Shown here: positions 1 to 9,100 of the stretch, piece by piece
Numbering within the stretch: position 1 is the stretch's first letter
How the letters are laid out: every line of letters begins with the position of its first letter
Assembly (NCBI RefSeq): GCF_964021845.1
Contig: NZ_CAXHZC010000002.1
Coordinates: forward strand, 558,001-622,000
Direction: 5' to 3'
DNA: 64,000 bases
Source: Arcticibacterium sp964021845
GTDB lineage: Bacteria; Bacteroidota; Bacteroidia; Cytophagales; Spirosomataceae
Position numbers and translations under genes: made by a program
Notes under the pieces: model-generated
What the model was told of the DNA's origin: nothing
Database searches by the model: none
The model's input: the letters and a program-made list of their open reading frames with translations, nothing else

Positions 1-1422
1 AGGCTTAAAAAAATCTACTTTATCTCCTTTAAAATACTCAAGACCAGCACCAAACTCTTTAAGTTTATGATGGTCATGGCTTTCTATATAATCGTTTTTA
101 GAAGTATTAGCGGTAAGTAAATCTGCAATATGCTGTAATGGGAATCGCTCTTCGGTAGCTAGAATAGTATTTAATGCTAAGGTGACTTCATCTTTGACAG
201 TGAACGAACGTGTTTTGTTTTTACAGTTGTCACAAAAACCACAATCTTCGTCCATGTATTCACCAAAGTAGCCCAAAAGCTGTCTTCTACGGCAAACACC
301 TAAAGTAGAATAAGAAACTATTTCCATCAGCAAAGCTTTGGCATTCTCTCTTTCTACTACAGTTTTATCTTTATTGAATTTCTCCAACTTTAAGACATCA
401 TCATATGCATAAAACATAAGACATGTTCCGTCAAGACCATCTCTACCTGCTCTACCTGTTTCTTGATAATACCCTTCTAAAGACTTAGGAGCGTCATAGT
501 GCACCACAAATCTCACATCGGGCTTATCAATACCCATTCCGAAAGCAATGGTAGCACAAACTACATCGCAGTCTCCTTTCAGAAAGGCGTCTTGGTTTTT
601 AATTCTAACATCAGGGTCTAGACCTGCATGATACGGCAATGCTTTTACGCCATTTACCGCCAATAAACTGGCTATCTCCTCTACCTTTTTCCTACTTAAG
701 CAATATACAATTCCACCTTTACCCTTGTACTGACTCACAAATTGAATCAGTTGTTTTTTAGGATTCATCTTGGGTCTAACCTCATAATAAAGGTTGGCCC
801 TATTAAATGAAGTTTTGAACAGCGTAGAATCATCCATGTCCAGATTCTTCTTGATATCCATTTGCACCTTTGGAGTGGCCGTGGCTGTCAGAGCTATTAT
901 TGGAAGGTTGATATCAATGCTTTCTATGATGCTTCTAATCTTTCTGTATTCGGGTCTGAAATCATGCCCCCATTCAGAGATACAGTGTGCTTCATCTACT
1001 GCTACAAAAGACAGTTTCGCCTGTTTCAGAAAAACAAGGTTATCTTCTTTGGTAAGAGACTCCGGTGCTATATAAAGCAGCTTGCATTCACCACTAAGTA
1101 CATCTCTTTTTACTCTAGTCATTTCTGACTTATTGAGTGTTGAGTTTAAAAACTGAGCGTTTATGCCAAAAGCCACCATTTGATCAACCTGATTTTTCAT
1201 CAAGGCAATCAAAGGACTAATAACCACAGCCGTGCCGTCTAGGGTAATTGCTGGTAATTGGTAACATAAAGATTTACCAGCACCAGTGGGCATAATCACA
1301 AAAGTGTTTTGTCCTGAAACTACACTGTGAATAATTTTGTCTTGTTCTCCGCGAAACTTGTCAAAACCAAATACGTCTTTTAGGTTCTGCTTAAGTTTGT
1401 TTTCTATTTTAATATCAATCAT
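1..1422 (-). CDS. recQ: ATP-dependent DNA helicase RecQ (C-terminus cut by window edge)
   Basis: This is a 3'-5' superfamily 2 helicase that unwinds DNA in recombination and repair. The reading frame runs on the minus strand from an ATG at 1422, just downstream of two in-frame stops, and is open to the window edge (474 codons seen). Near 1280 it encodes the Walker A motif PTGAGKS, and near 990 the DEAH box (AVDEAHC). A cluster of cysteine codons at about 205-300 fits the RecQ zinc-binding subdomain. The far C-terminus, including any HRDC domain, lies outside the window. It is divergent from kdsD across a 187-bp gap. Family membership is firm from the motifs and their order. Confidence 0.93.
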   Translation of the reverse strand, partial: MIDIKIENKLKQNLKDVFGFDKFRGEQDKIIHSVVSGQNTFVIMPTGAGKSLCYQLPAITLDGTAVVISPLIALMKNQVDQMVAFGINAQFLNSTLNKSEMTRVKRDVLSGECKLLYIAPESLTKEDNLVFLKQAKLSFVAVDEAHCISEWGHDFRPEYRKIRSIIESIDINLPIIALTATATPKVQMDIKKNLDMDDSTLFKTSFNRANLYYEVRPKMNPKKQLIQFVSQYKGKGGIVYCLSRKKVEEIASLLAVNGVKALPYHAGLDPDVRIKNQDAFLKGDCDVVCATIAFGMGIDKPDVRFVVHYDAPKSLEGYYQETGRAGRDGLDGTCLMFYAYDDVLKLEKFNKDKTVVERENAKALLMEIVSYSTLGVCRRRQLLGYFGEYMDEDCGFCDNCKNKTRSFTVKDEVTLALNTILATEERFPLQHIADLLTANTSKNDYIESHDHHKLKEFGAGLEYFKGDKVDFFKP

Positions 1423-1554
1423 GATAAATCACTAAGTACCTGCTCCATTACATCCATATTTCAGGGATGCAAAATTCTTCTTTCTAAATTTAGCCAAAAA
1501 AAATCACTTTTTAAAGTAGTTTCTGACTCAATTCACCTCATGAAGCTTTAAATA

Positions 1555-1582
1555 TTTTGCTGACAAAGATTTTATACTTTTG
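1555..1582 (+). promoter_or_regulatory. Bacteroidota-type promoter for kdsD
   Basis: TACTTTTG at 1575-1582 matches the -7 consensus TAnnTTTG. A TTTTG at 1555-1559 could be the -33 element, although the 15-nt gap is shorter than usual. The -7 box lies 27 bp before the GTG start of kdsD. Confidence 0.5.
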
Positions 1583-1609
1583 TCAAATAATTATTACTAA
1601 AATTTATAA

Positions 1610-2584
1610 GTGGATACGAAATTAAAGAAAAAAATTACCGACTTAGCCATAAATGTCTTTGCTGCTGAGTCAAGGGCAATAGATTCTTTGAAAAATACAA
1701 TTGGAGAAGAGTTCACAAAAGCTATAGATCTGATTATCAACACCAAAGGCAAGGCTGTTATTACAGGAATTGGCAAAAGTGCAATAATTGCCCAGAAAAT
1801 ATCTGCTACTTTTAATTCTACTGGTCAAAGTTCTGTTTTTATGCATGCCGTAGATGCTCTTCATGGTGACTTAGGAATATTGGACAAAAACGATGTTTTA
1901 ATTTGTTTATCAAAAAGTGGAAATAGTCCAGAGATAGTAAACCTTTTACCTTATATAAAGGAAGTTGGCTCACCCCTTATCGCCATTACAGGAAATAAAG
2001 ACTCTGCATTAGCCACAGCCGCAAATTGCACTTTAGATGTATTTGTGGAAAGAGAAGCTTGTATTAATAATTTAGCTCCCACATCTTCCACCACCACAGC
2101 CATGGTCATGGGAGATGCTCTTGCTGTATGTTTAATGGAGGTTCGAAATTTTGACGAAAATGACTTTGCCAGAAACCATCCCTCAGGAACATTAGGCAAA
2201 ATCATGCTATTAAAGGTGGCCGATTTATATACAAAAAATGCAATCCCTAAAGTTTCAGAAAACGACAGTATTAACCAAGTTATTCTAGAAATAACGTCTA
2301 AAAGACTAGGAGCCACAGCTGTAATAAACGGCACAAACGACCTTGTAGGAATCATTACGGATGGTGACCTGAGAAGGATGCTAGAAAAGCATGAAAACTT
2401 CAGCAAACTTAAAGCGAAAGATATCATGGGCAAAAGTCCAAAAACTATTGCACCTGAAGTTTTAGGTACAAAAGCACTCGCATTTATGCGAGAGTGCAGC
2501 ATTACGCAGCTCATAGTTTCCGAAGACAAAAAACTACTTGGTTTTATTCATTTACACGATTTACTTAAAGAGGGATTGACCTAG
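1610..2584 (+). CDS. kdsD: Arabinose-5-phosphate isomerase, KpsF/GutQ family
   Basis: The enzyme converts ribulose 5-phosphate to arabinose 5-phosphate, the first step toward Kdo for lipopolysaccharide. The 324-residue protein has the family layout: a SIS sugar-isomerase domain (about 35-170, with the SKSGNS phosphosugar loop and the HPSGTLGK motif near 195), then two CBS domains (about 205-265 and 270-324). The start is GTG at 1610, a short distance after a good -7 promoter box, and no upstream ATG competes. The nadB start follows 56 bp after the stop. The later Kdo step, waaA, is elsewhere in this window (50040-51290), so the pathway is not clustered here. Confidence 0.92.
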   Translation: MDTKLKKKITDLAINVFAAESRAIDSLKNTIGEEFTKAIDLIINTKGKAVITGIGKSAIIAQKISATFNSTGQSSVFMHAVDALHGDLGILDKNDVLICLSKSGNSPEIVNLLPYIKEVGSPLIAITGNKDSALATAANCTLDVFVEREACINNLAPTSSTTTAMVMGDALAVCLMEVRNFDENDFARNHPSGTLGKIMLLKVADLYTKNAIPKVSENDSINQVILEITSKRLGATAVINGTNDLVGIITDGDLRRMLEKHENFSKLKAKDIMGKSPKTIAPEVLGTKALAFMRECSITQLIVSEDKKLLGFIHLHDLLKEGLT

Positions 2585-2640
2585 GCAGTGACATTACGGA
2601 ATTTTCTTCTTTTTTTTGTTGAATAGTCTTAAACACGAAT

Positions 2641-4233
2641 ATGCGTCAAACAGATTTTTTAGTCATAGGTTCTGGAATAGCTGGTCTTAGCTTTGCTTTA
2701 AAAGCAGCAAAAAAAGGTAAAGTACTGGTGCTAACCAAAGTAAATGCCGAAGAAACCAATACTAAGTATGCTCAAGGCGGTATTGCAGCCGTATTTAACC
2801 CAGAGGTAGATACGTATGAGAAACACATTAGCGACACACTGATAGCTGGTGATGGATTATGCGATAGAGAAACTGTAGAAGTAGTAATAAAAGAAGGCCC
2901 TGACAGAATTCGTGAATTAATTGACTACGGTGCAAACTTTGACAAAGACGAAGACGGCTCTTACGATTTGACCCGTGAAGGTGGTCATTCGGAAAAAAGA
3001 ATTCTTCACTATAAAGACATTACTGGCTGGGAAATAGAAAGAGCCTTACTGGAAGAGGTTTCTAAAAACCCTAATATTGAAATACTAACCCATTACTATG
3101 CTGTTGAAGTTATTACACAACATCACTTGGGAATTGAGATTACACGTGAAACTAAAGATGTTACTTCTTACGGGATTTACGCTTTAGATGTGAACTCTGG
3201 GAAAGTAGAAAAGATTCTATCAAAAATGACACTCATGGCTACTGGTGGAGCTGGTCATATTTATGCAGCTACTACTAATCCGGTGATAGCTACGGGAGAC
3301 GGTATAGCGATGGTTTATAGAGCAAAAGGCAAGGTGAGAGACATGGAGATGATTCAGTTTCATCCTACTTCGCTTTATAACCCAGGTTCTTTTCCTAGTT
3401 TCCTGGTTACGGAGGCTGTTCGTGGTGAAGGTGGTGTCTTAAGAGATAAGAATGGCAGAGAATTCATGTACGACTATGACGAACGTGGCTCCTTAGCTCC
3501 TCGTGATATAGTAGCACGATGCATAGATGCGGAGATGAAGAAATCGGGAGAAGAGTTTGTTTATTTAGACATCACACATAAGTCTAAAGAAATGATTTTA
3601 GACCATTTCCCTAACATTTATGAGAAGTGCCTTAGTATTGGTATTGACATGACAAAGGATTACATCCCAGTAACTCCTGCCGCACATTATTTATGTGGTG
3701 GAATCATGGTTGACATAAATGGTCAGTCAAGCATATCAAATCTATTTTCTTGTGGCGAATGTTCTTCTTCTGGGCTTCATGGGGCCAATAGACTTGCATC
3801 AAACTCACTGGTAGAGGCTGCCGTATTTGGAAATAGAATAGCTCAAAAAGCACTTGAAAACATCGAAGGTGTAGAGTTCAATATGCAAATTCCAGACTGG
3901 AATGAATTTGGAGCAGAGCAACCAAAAGAAGCTGTACTGGTAACACATAATTTAAGAGAGTTACAACGAATGATGTCTGATTATGTAGGTATAGTTCGTT
4001 CTGATTTCAGATTAGAAAGAGCTATGAGAAGGCTCCATTTGCTTCAAGAAGAAACGGAAGAATTCTACAAAAAAACTAAACTCTCCGTAAAGCTCTGCGA
4101 ACTCAGAAATCTTATTTTATGTGCCGAAATGGTCATAAAATGTGCTCAAATACGTAAGGAAAGTCGAGGGCTCCATTTCACTACAGATTATCCATATAAA
4201 CTCGGTGGAAAACCAGAAAACTCCGTTTTATAA
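2641..4233 (+). CDS. nadB: L-aspartate oxidase
   Basis: This flavoenzyme oxidises L-aspartate to iminoaspartate, the first step of de novo NAD synthesis, in the cytoplasm. The 530-residue length is normal for NadB. Visible features are the N-terminal FAD dinucleotide-binding motif (GSGIAG at 8-13), the TKYAQGGIAA segment near 42, the QFHPTSLY active-site segment near 240, the HGANRLASNSLVEA FAD-binding segment near 380, and the C-terminal helical domain ending in RKESRGLHFTTDYP, where succinate dehydrogenase relatives differ. nadA and nadC are not in this window. It may be co-transcribed with kdsD. Confidence 0.95.
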   Translation: MRQTDFLVIGSGIAGLSFALKAAKKGKVLVLTKVNAEETNTKYAQGGIAAVFNPEVDTYEKHISDTLIAGDGLCDRETVEVVIKEGPDRIRELIDYGANFDKDEDGSYDLTREGGHSEKRILHYKDITGWEIERALLEEVSKNPNIEILTHYYAVEVITQHHLGIEITRETKDVTSYGIYALDVNSGKVEKILSKMTLMATGGAGHIYAATTNPVIATGDGIAMVYRAKGKVRDMEMIQFHPTSLYNPGSFPSFLVTEAVRGEGGVLRDKNGREFMYDYDERGSLAPRDIVARCIDAEMKKSGEEFVYLDITHKSKEMILDHFPNIYEKCLSIGIDMTKDYIPVTPAAHYLCGGIMVDINGQSSISNLFSCGECSSSGLHGANRLASNSLVEAAVFGNRIAQKALENIEGVEFNMQIPDWNEFGAEQPKEAVLVTHNLRELQRMMSDYVGIVRSDFRLERAMRRLHLLQEETEEFYKKTKLSVKLCELRNLILCAEMVIKCAQIRKESRGLHFTTDYPYKLGGKPENSVL

Positions 4234-4369
4234 AAGCACCAAGTATTATAAATAGAGGTCAGATATCCACTGCCCTCCATCCAATAAGTTTTTTACTAAA
4301 AGTAACGGTTACTTTGCCTTGCTAGATGCCATTTAGTACCTTCAAGACAATTTCAACCCAAAATACTTT

Positions 4370-4960
4370 ATGCAGGAATTTCTTATATACTTAAAACTTG
4401 GTTATCAGCATATAACAGATTTAAATGGCTTTGACCATATTTTATTCATTATTGCACTTTGTGCTATCTCTTCCGTAAAACAATGGAAAAGTGTTTTAAT
4501 TTTAATTACTGCTTTTACTCTTGGTCATTCCATTACACTGGCTCTTTCTACCACCGGTTTAGTTAATGTTAATTCTGAGCTTATTGAGCTTCTTATTCCT
4601 ATAACCATACTGATCACCTGTGTGGTCAACTTTTTCCATAAATTCAAAAAGAGCATTTATACCGAACCAAAAAACAAGCAATTTATCAGGTATGTCATTG
4701 CTTCTCTTTTTGGATTGATTCATGGGCTCGGCTTCTCCAATTACCTAAGAAGTTTACTCGGAGCTGAGAATAGCATAGTTAAACCTCTACTAGCCTTTAA
4801 CATAGGTTTAGAGTTTGGTCAAATAATTATTGTAATGGCCATCTTACTAATAAACTTCCTCATGATTTCCATACTTGATTTAAGAAGAAAAACATGGAAT
4901 TTAATTCTTAGCGGAATAGTATTTGGCATGACTCTTATGATGATTATAAATGCTGCCTGA
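4370..4960 (+). CDS. HupE/UreJ-family integral membrane protein
   Basis: This is a small polytopic inner-membrane protein (196 residues, about six hydrophobic segments). It carries the family signature GFDHILFIIAL near residue 20 and HGLGFSNYLR near 122, with histidines inside the membrane segments. HupE and UreJ relatives are linked to nickel uptake for hydrogenase or urease, but neither enzyme is near it here. Many Bacteroidota relatives stand alone and have no assigned substrate, so a metal-transport role is only a possibility. It starts at an ATG 136 bp after nadB and ends 37 bp before the next gene. Confidence 0.8.
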   Translation: MQEFLIYLKLGYQHITDLNGFDHILFIIALCAISSVKQWKSVLILITAFTLGHSITLALSTTGLVNVNSELIELLIPITILITCVVNFFHKFKKSIYTEPKNKQFIRYVIASLFGLIHGLGFSNYLRSLLGAENSIVKPLLAFNIGLEFGQIIIVMAILLINFLMISILDLRRKTWNLILSGIVFGMTLMMIINAA

Positions 4961-4997
4961 CTAAAGAACTATTGAAACCTAAACGACCTATTGAATA

Positions 4998-5876
4998 ATG
5001 CAATCAAGAAGAAAAGCTTTAAAGACCTTGGCTACACTACCAGTTTTGATGTATTCATCAAAACTTTATGGTCAATCGGCAGAATGCTTCAACCTAAAAA
5101 CTAGCCTTAATGCCTTTTCTTTTAACAATCCCCTAACAAAAGGTGAGATTAATTTATTTCAAGTTATTGACTACTGCGTAAAACAGAAATTTGATGCTAT
5201 AGATATTACAGGTTATTATTTCCCAGAGTACCCAAAGGTTCCTTCTGATGATTACATATTTGCTATCAAAAAGAAAGCACAAGATAATGGATTGGAAATA
5301 AGCGGAACAGGTGTTAGGAATGATTTTACTAATCCAGATAAAACGATAAGAAATGAGCACATTCAGCTGGTAAAAAATTGGATACAAGTAGCTCAAAAGC
5401 TCGGAGCACCCGTTATTAGAATTTTTGCAGGAAATGACATACCCGATGGTTATACTTGGGAAGAAACGGCAGAATGGATGGTGGAAGACTTTAAAGAATG
5501 TGTAAACTTTGGCAAGAAACACGGGGTGGTGGTAGCCGTTCAAAATCACAATGATTTTATCAGAACACCAGAGCATGTGCATTATCTTTTTAAGAAAGTG
5601 GACAACCCTTGGTTCGGACTTATAATGGACACTGGTGGATACAGAAGTGGCAAAACCTATGAAGACATTGCGAGTACTATTAAGTATGCTGTCAATTGGC
5701 AAATCAAAGAAAAAATCTTTGTAAATGGGCAAGAAATGGATACCGATATCCCCAAACTACTAGATGTTATTAAAAAATCCTGTTATAAAGGATATATCCC
5801 AATTGAAACCTTAGGAGATGGCGATGTAGGGCAAAAAGTAACTGCCTTAATGGAGAAAATAAGAAAAAGCCTTTAA
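4998..5876 (+). CDS. Exported sugar phosphate isomerase/epimerase-like TIM-barrel protein
   Basis: The 292-residue protein belongs to the xylose-isomerase-like/AP endonuclease 2 superfamily. The N-terminus (SRRKALKTLA followed by a hydrophobic stretch) looks like a Tat or Sec signal, so the enzyme probably works in the periplasm. Candidate metal ligands sit at strand ends: the NHNDF segment near 190, DTGGY near 214, and IETLGDGD near 272. Periplasmic relatives in Bacteroidota are often part of sugar or keto-sugar metabolism, and here GMC oxidoreductases and a DUF1080 protein lie within 20 kb. The substrate cannot be read from the sequence. Confidence 0.75.
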   Translation: MQSRRKALKTLATLPVLMYSSKLYGQSAECFNLKTSLNAFSFNNPLTKGEINLFQVIDYCVKQKFDAIDITGYYFPEYPKVPSDDYIFAIKKKAQDNGLEISGTGVRNDFTNPDKTIRNEHIQLVKNWIQVAQKLGAPVIRIFAGNDIPDGYTWEETAEWMVEDFKECVNFGKKHGVVVAVQNHNDFIRTPEHVHYLFKKVDNPWFGLIMDTGGYRSGKTYEDIASTIKYAVNWQIKEKIFVNGQEMDTDIPKLLDVIKKSCYKGYIPIETLGDGDVGQKVTALMEKIRKSL

Positions 5877-5888
5877 ATCAAAATTTGG

Positions 5889-5915
5889 TTTAGTCTTATG
5901 TAACATAAGACTAAA
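5889..5915. terminator. Perfect 12-bp hairpin downstream of the TIM-barrel gene
   Basis: TTTAGTCTTATG, a TAA loop, then CATAAGACTAAA form a perfect stem 13 bp after the stop codon. No clear T-run follows on the plus strand, so termination is likely from its position but not typical. It could also be an RNA-stabilising hairpin. Confidence 0.5.
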
Positions 5916-6141
5916 ACCTAAAAAAATCACAAACATAAAAACACACTTACTCAGAAGAAATTCAAGGGTTCACTTTGAAACAAAAACAACCTGTAGTTTT
6001 TTCTGGATTACAGTTACTTAAAATAATTAAGGTAAAAACTATATTCATACTGAGAAACTTACACTTTATCGGCAGAAAAACTAGTCAAGTCTAAAGCTCA
6101 TCTCTAAAAAGTTTATTTAAGCCTTTTACTTCATATTTACG

Positions 6142-6149
6142 TACTTTTG
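6142..6149 (+). promoter_or_regulatory. -7 promoter element of the giant Ig-repeat gene
   Basis: TACTTTTG matches TAnnTTTG and lies 38 bp before the GTG at 6187. No good -33 TTG is visible at the usual distance. Confidence 0.45.
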
Positions 6150-6186
6150 TAAATAACTACTGCACAGAATATAAGTTACTCTAAAA

Positions 6187-9100
6187 GTGACTTTTTCTAA
6201 AAAAAGAAGTATTAAAGTAAATCGACAAACCTATAACAATCTGATGAGACTCTCTACAGTAATATTTTTGCTATTTGTATCTTCAAGACTCGTCTTCTCA
6301 CAAGAGCCAATCCCAGCATCAGTCCCTTTCGAATGTGAATCATTCGCCTATTTATTTCAAAACAGACCCACTGATATTATTCAGATTGATTTACAAACTG
6401 GAAACAGCACGGAGGTAGCAAGCAATTTGTTTGGTGAAGATGTATCCGCTGGATACAATAGGGCAGATAACTTCATTTATTTAAATGGGAAACAAACAGG
6501 GAACCTTTATAAGGTTGATAAAAACTGGAATTTCACAACCTATAACCTCGGTATCAATACAGGTTTATATAATGCCGATATAGATGCAAATGGAATCATG
6601 TATATGTATAAAGGCAACACTACTAAAATAATTCGATATGATTTAAACGTAGATCCTCCTGCTCCAATATCAAGCCTCACTACTACGAAAACTTCAATTG
6701 CCGATTATGCATTTAACCCAATAGATGGTTTCTTGTATGGTGTAGATAATAGAGGGCGTGTATATCAATTTAATCCTGCCAATGGAGCTCGAACTATCAC
6801 AACTACCGTAACTGGTTTAGATAGACAAACGTATGGAGCGGTCTATTTTGACGCAAATGGGACACTATACCTCAATGGTAATTCAAACGGTAAAATATTT
6901 ACAATTAGTCACAGTACATTAACTACAGGCAGCCCATCAAATGCTGTTTTCTTTTCACAAGCTACAAAATCAGGAACCAATGATGGTGCTAGATGTGTAA
7001 CTGCCCCACTATGTAAGGTAGGTAATACAGCACCTAACTTAAGCTCAACAAATATTTCAAATGGCTGTGGCGAAACCAGCGTTAATTTAGGAACAATTTC
7101 GGCAGACAACACGCCAGATGGAACTGTATTAACCTGGCATACAGCTTCACCACCAACAAATGCCAACAAAATTTCAAATCTAAACATATCAAGCAGCGGA
7201 ACCTATTACGCAACTTTCTATGACTCAGAAAATGACTGTTATAGTGCTTCCAACACCATGGTAACCGTAACAATAGTCAATGTACCTACTACGCCTTCCT
7301 CATTAAACGCTAGCCCTTCAAGTATTTGTGAAGGAGCATCTAGCAACTTAACAGGAACCTGCAGTGTAGGAACTATTAACTGGTATCAGAATAACACTTC
7401 TGGTACTTTAGTAGGTACAGGAAGCCCCTTATCAGTAAGCCCATCTGCCACCACCAATTATGTAGCTACTTGTAAATCTGCTTCCCCAGCATGTGAAAGT
7501 TCTCCCTCTTCTGCCATTACAGTGACAGTAAATCCTACTCCAACAGCACCAACCATAACTGCAGGAAATACGCAAATTTGTCAAGGAAACAGTACTAAAC
7601 TTACCGCTACCGGATGTAGCGGAACTATTAATTGGTCTAGTGGGGATACAGGTTCTAGTGTTACTGTAAGTCCTGCGGTCAACACCGATTATACTGCCAC
7701 TTGTACGAATACAACTACCAGCTGTGTTAGTACAAATTCGAATACCATAACAGTTACTGTAGTATCAAGTTCTGGAGTTACTATCTCCATTGACAAAAAC
7801 ACTATTTGTAATGGAGAAACTGTTAATCTGTTAATGTCTAATTGTTCAGGTACCATATCTTGGTTTGAAGTAGGAAATGTAGTTCCTATAGGAAACACAG
7901 CCAGTCTTTCTCAAAGCCCTTCAAGCACAACAGCCTATAATGCTTTATGTGACGCTTCACAAGCCGCTTACTGCTCTTCATCAGGTTCTAATATTGACGT
8001 TATCGTAAATAATGTACCTAGTGCTCCTAGCATTTCAATCACCGGTAACAGTACCATTTGTACTGGCGAAACTACAACCTTAGAAGCCACGGGTTGCTCA
8101 GGAACGGTGTCGTGGTCAAATTCACAAACAGGTACTTCCATAACCGTGAGCCCGTCAGTGTCACCAACAACCTACACTGCAACATGTACTGAAAACGGAT
8201 GTACTAGCCCTAGTTCTACTGGCGTAGATGTAGCTGTAAATCCAATACCAGACGCCCCAAGCGGAATATCTTCTGTCAATATTTGTTCAGGTGACAGTAG
8301 CCCTCTAAACGGAATGTGCTCTGGAACAAGTACATTAACATGGTATGAAGAAGACGCTTTAACAAACCTGGTAACACTACCAGTTTCGCCCACTAGCAAT
8401 ACCACCTACTATGGTGTTTGTTCAGAAAATGGCTGTTCTAGTGCTCCATCATCTATAAATGTTAACGTAACAACTACTCCTTCAGCCCCTTCTGACATTT
8501 CAACTACTGGAACAAGTATTTGTGAAGGTGAAAGCGTAGTTATTGGTTCCACATGTAGTGGCACCGCAAACCTTAAATGGTTTACAGATGCCCTTTTAAC
8601 TAACGAACTAGCATCTACCACTGTTTCACCAACCAGCACTACTACTTACTACGCAGCTTGCCAAAATGGAATTTGCCTTAGTACTTCAAAAAGTATCACT
8701 ATAACGGTTTCTCCTGCACCTGCGGCTCCTACAGGTTTAAGTACATCCACTGATATTTGTAAGGACGACTCTTATGACCTAATAGGTGCATGTGAGGCTG
8801 GCAACACAATTCAGTGGTACTTATCTGTTATTTCACCTAGCACACTGGTTGGTACTGTTAGTCCGCAGAGTGTAAGTCCTACTGAAACTACTATTTACAT
8901 TGCTACCTGTAAAAACAACTCAACTAATTGCGAAAGCCCTAAAGGAGCGGACATTAAAATTTCAGTAAAAGACAGACCAAATAATCCAACTAACCTTACA
9001 GCTACACCTTCTTCTATTTGCAGTGGAGAATCAAGTGACTTAGCTGGTACATGCTCAACCGGAACTTTAACTTGGTATGAAGATGCTGGACTTACTACAG

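Larger units (their letters stand above)
5877..6186. other. 310-bp intergenic region before the giant surface-protein gene
   Basis: The gap holds a perfect 12-bp inverted repeat at 5889-5915 right after the upstream stop codon and a TAnnTTTG -7 box at 6142-6149. Nothing else in the middle section (5920-6130) was recognised; it is AT-rich with no convincing small reading frame. Confidence 0.6.
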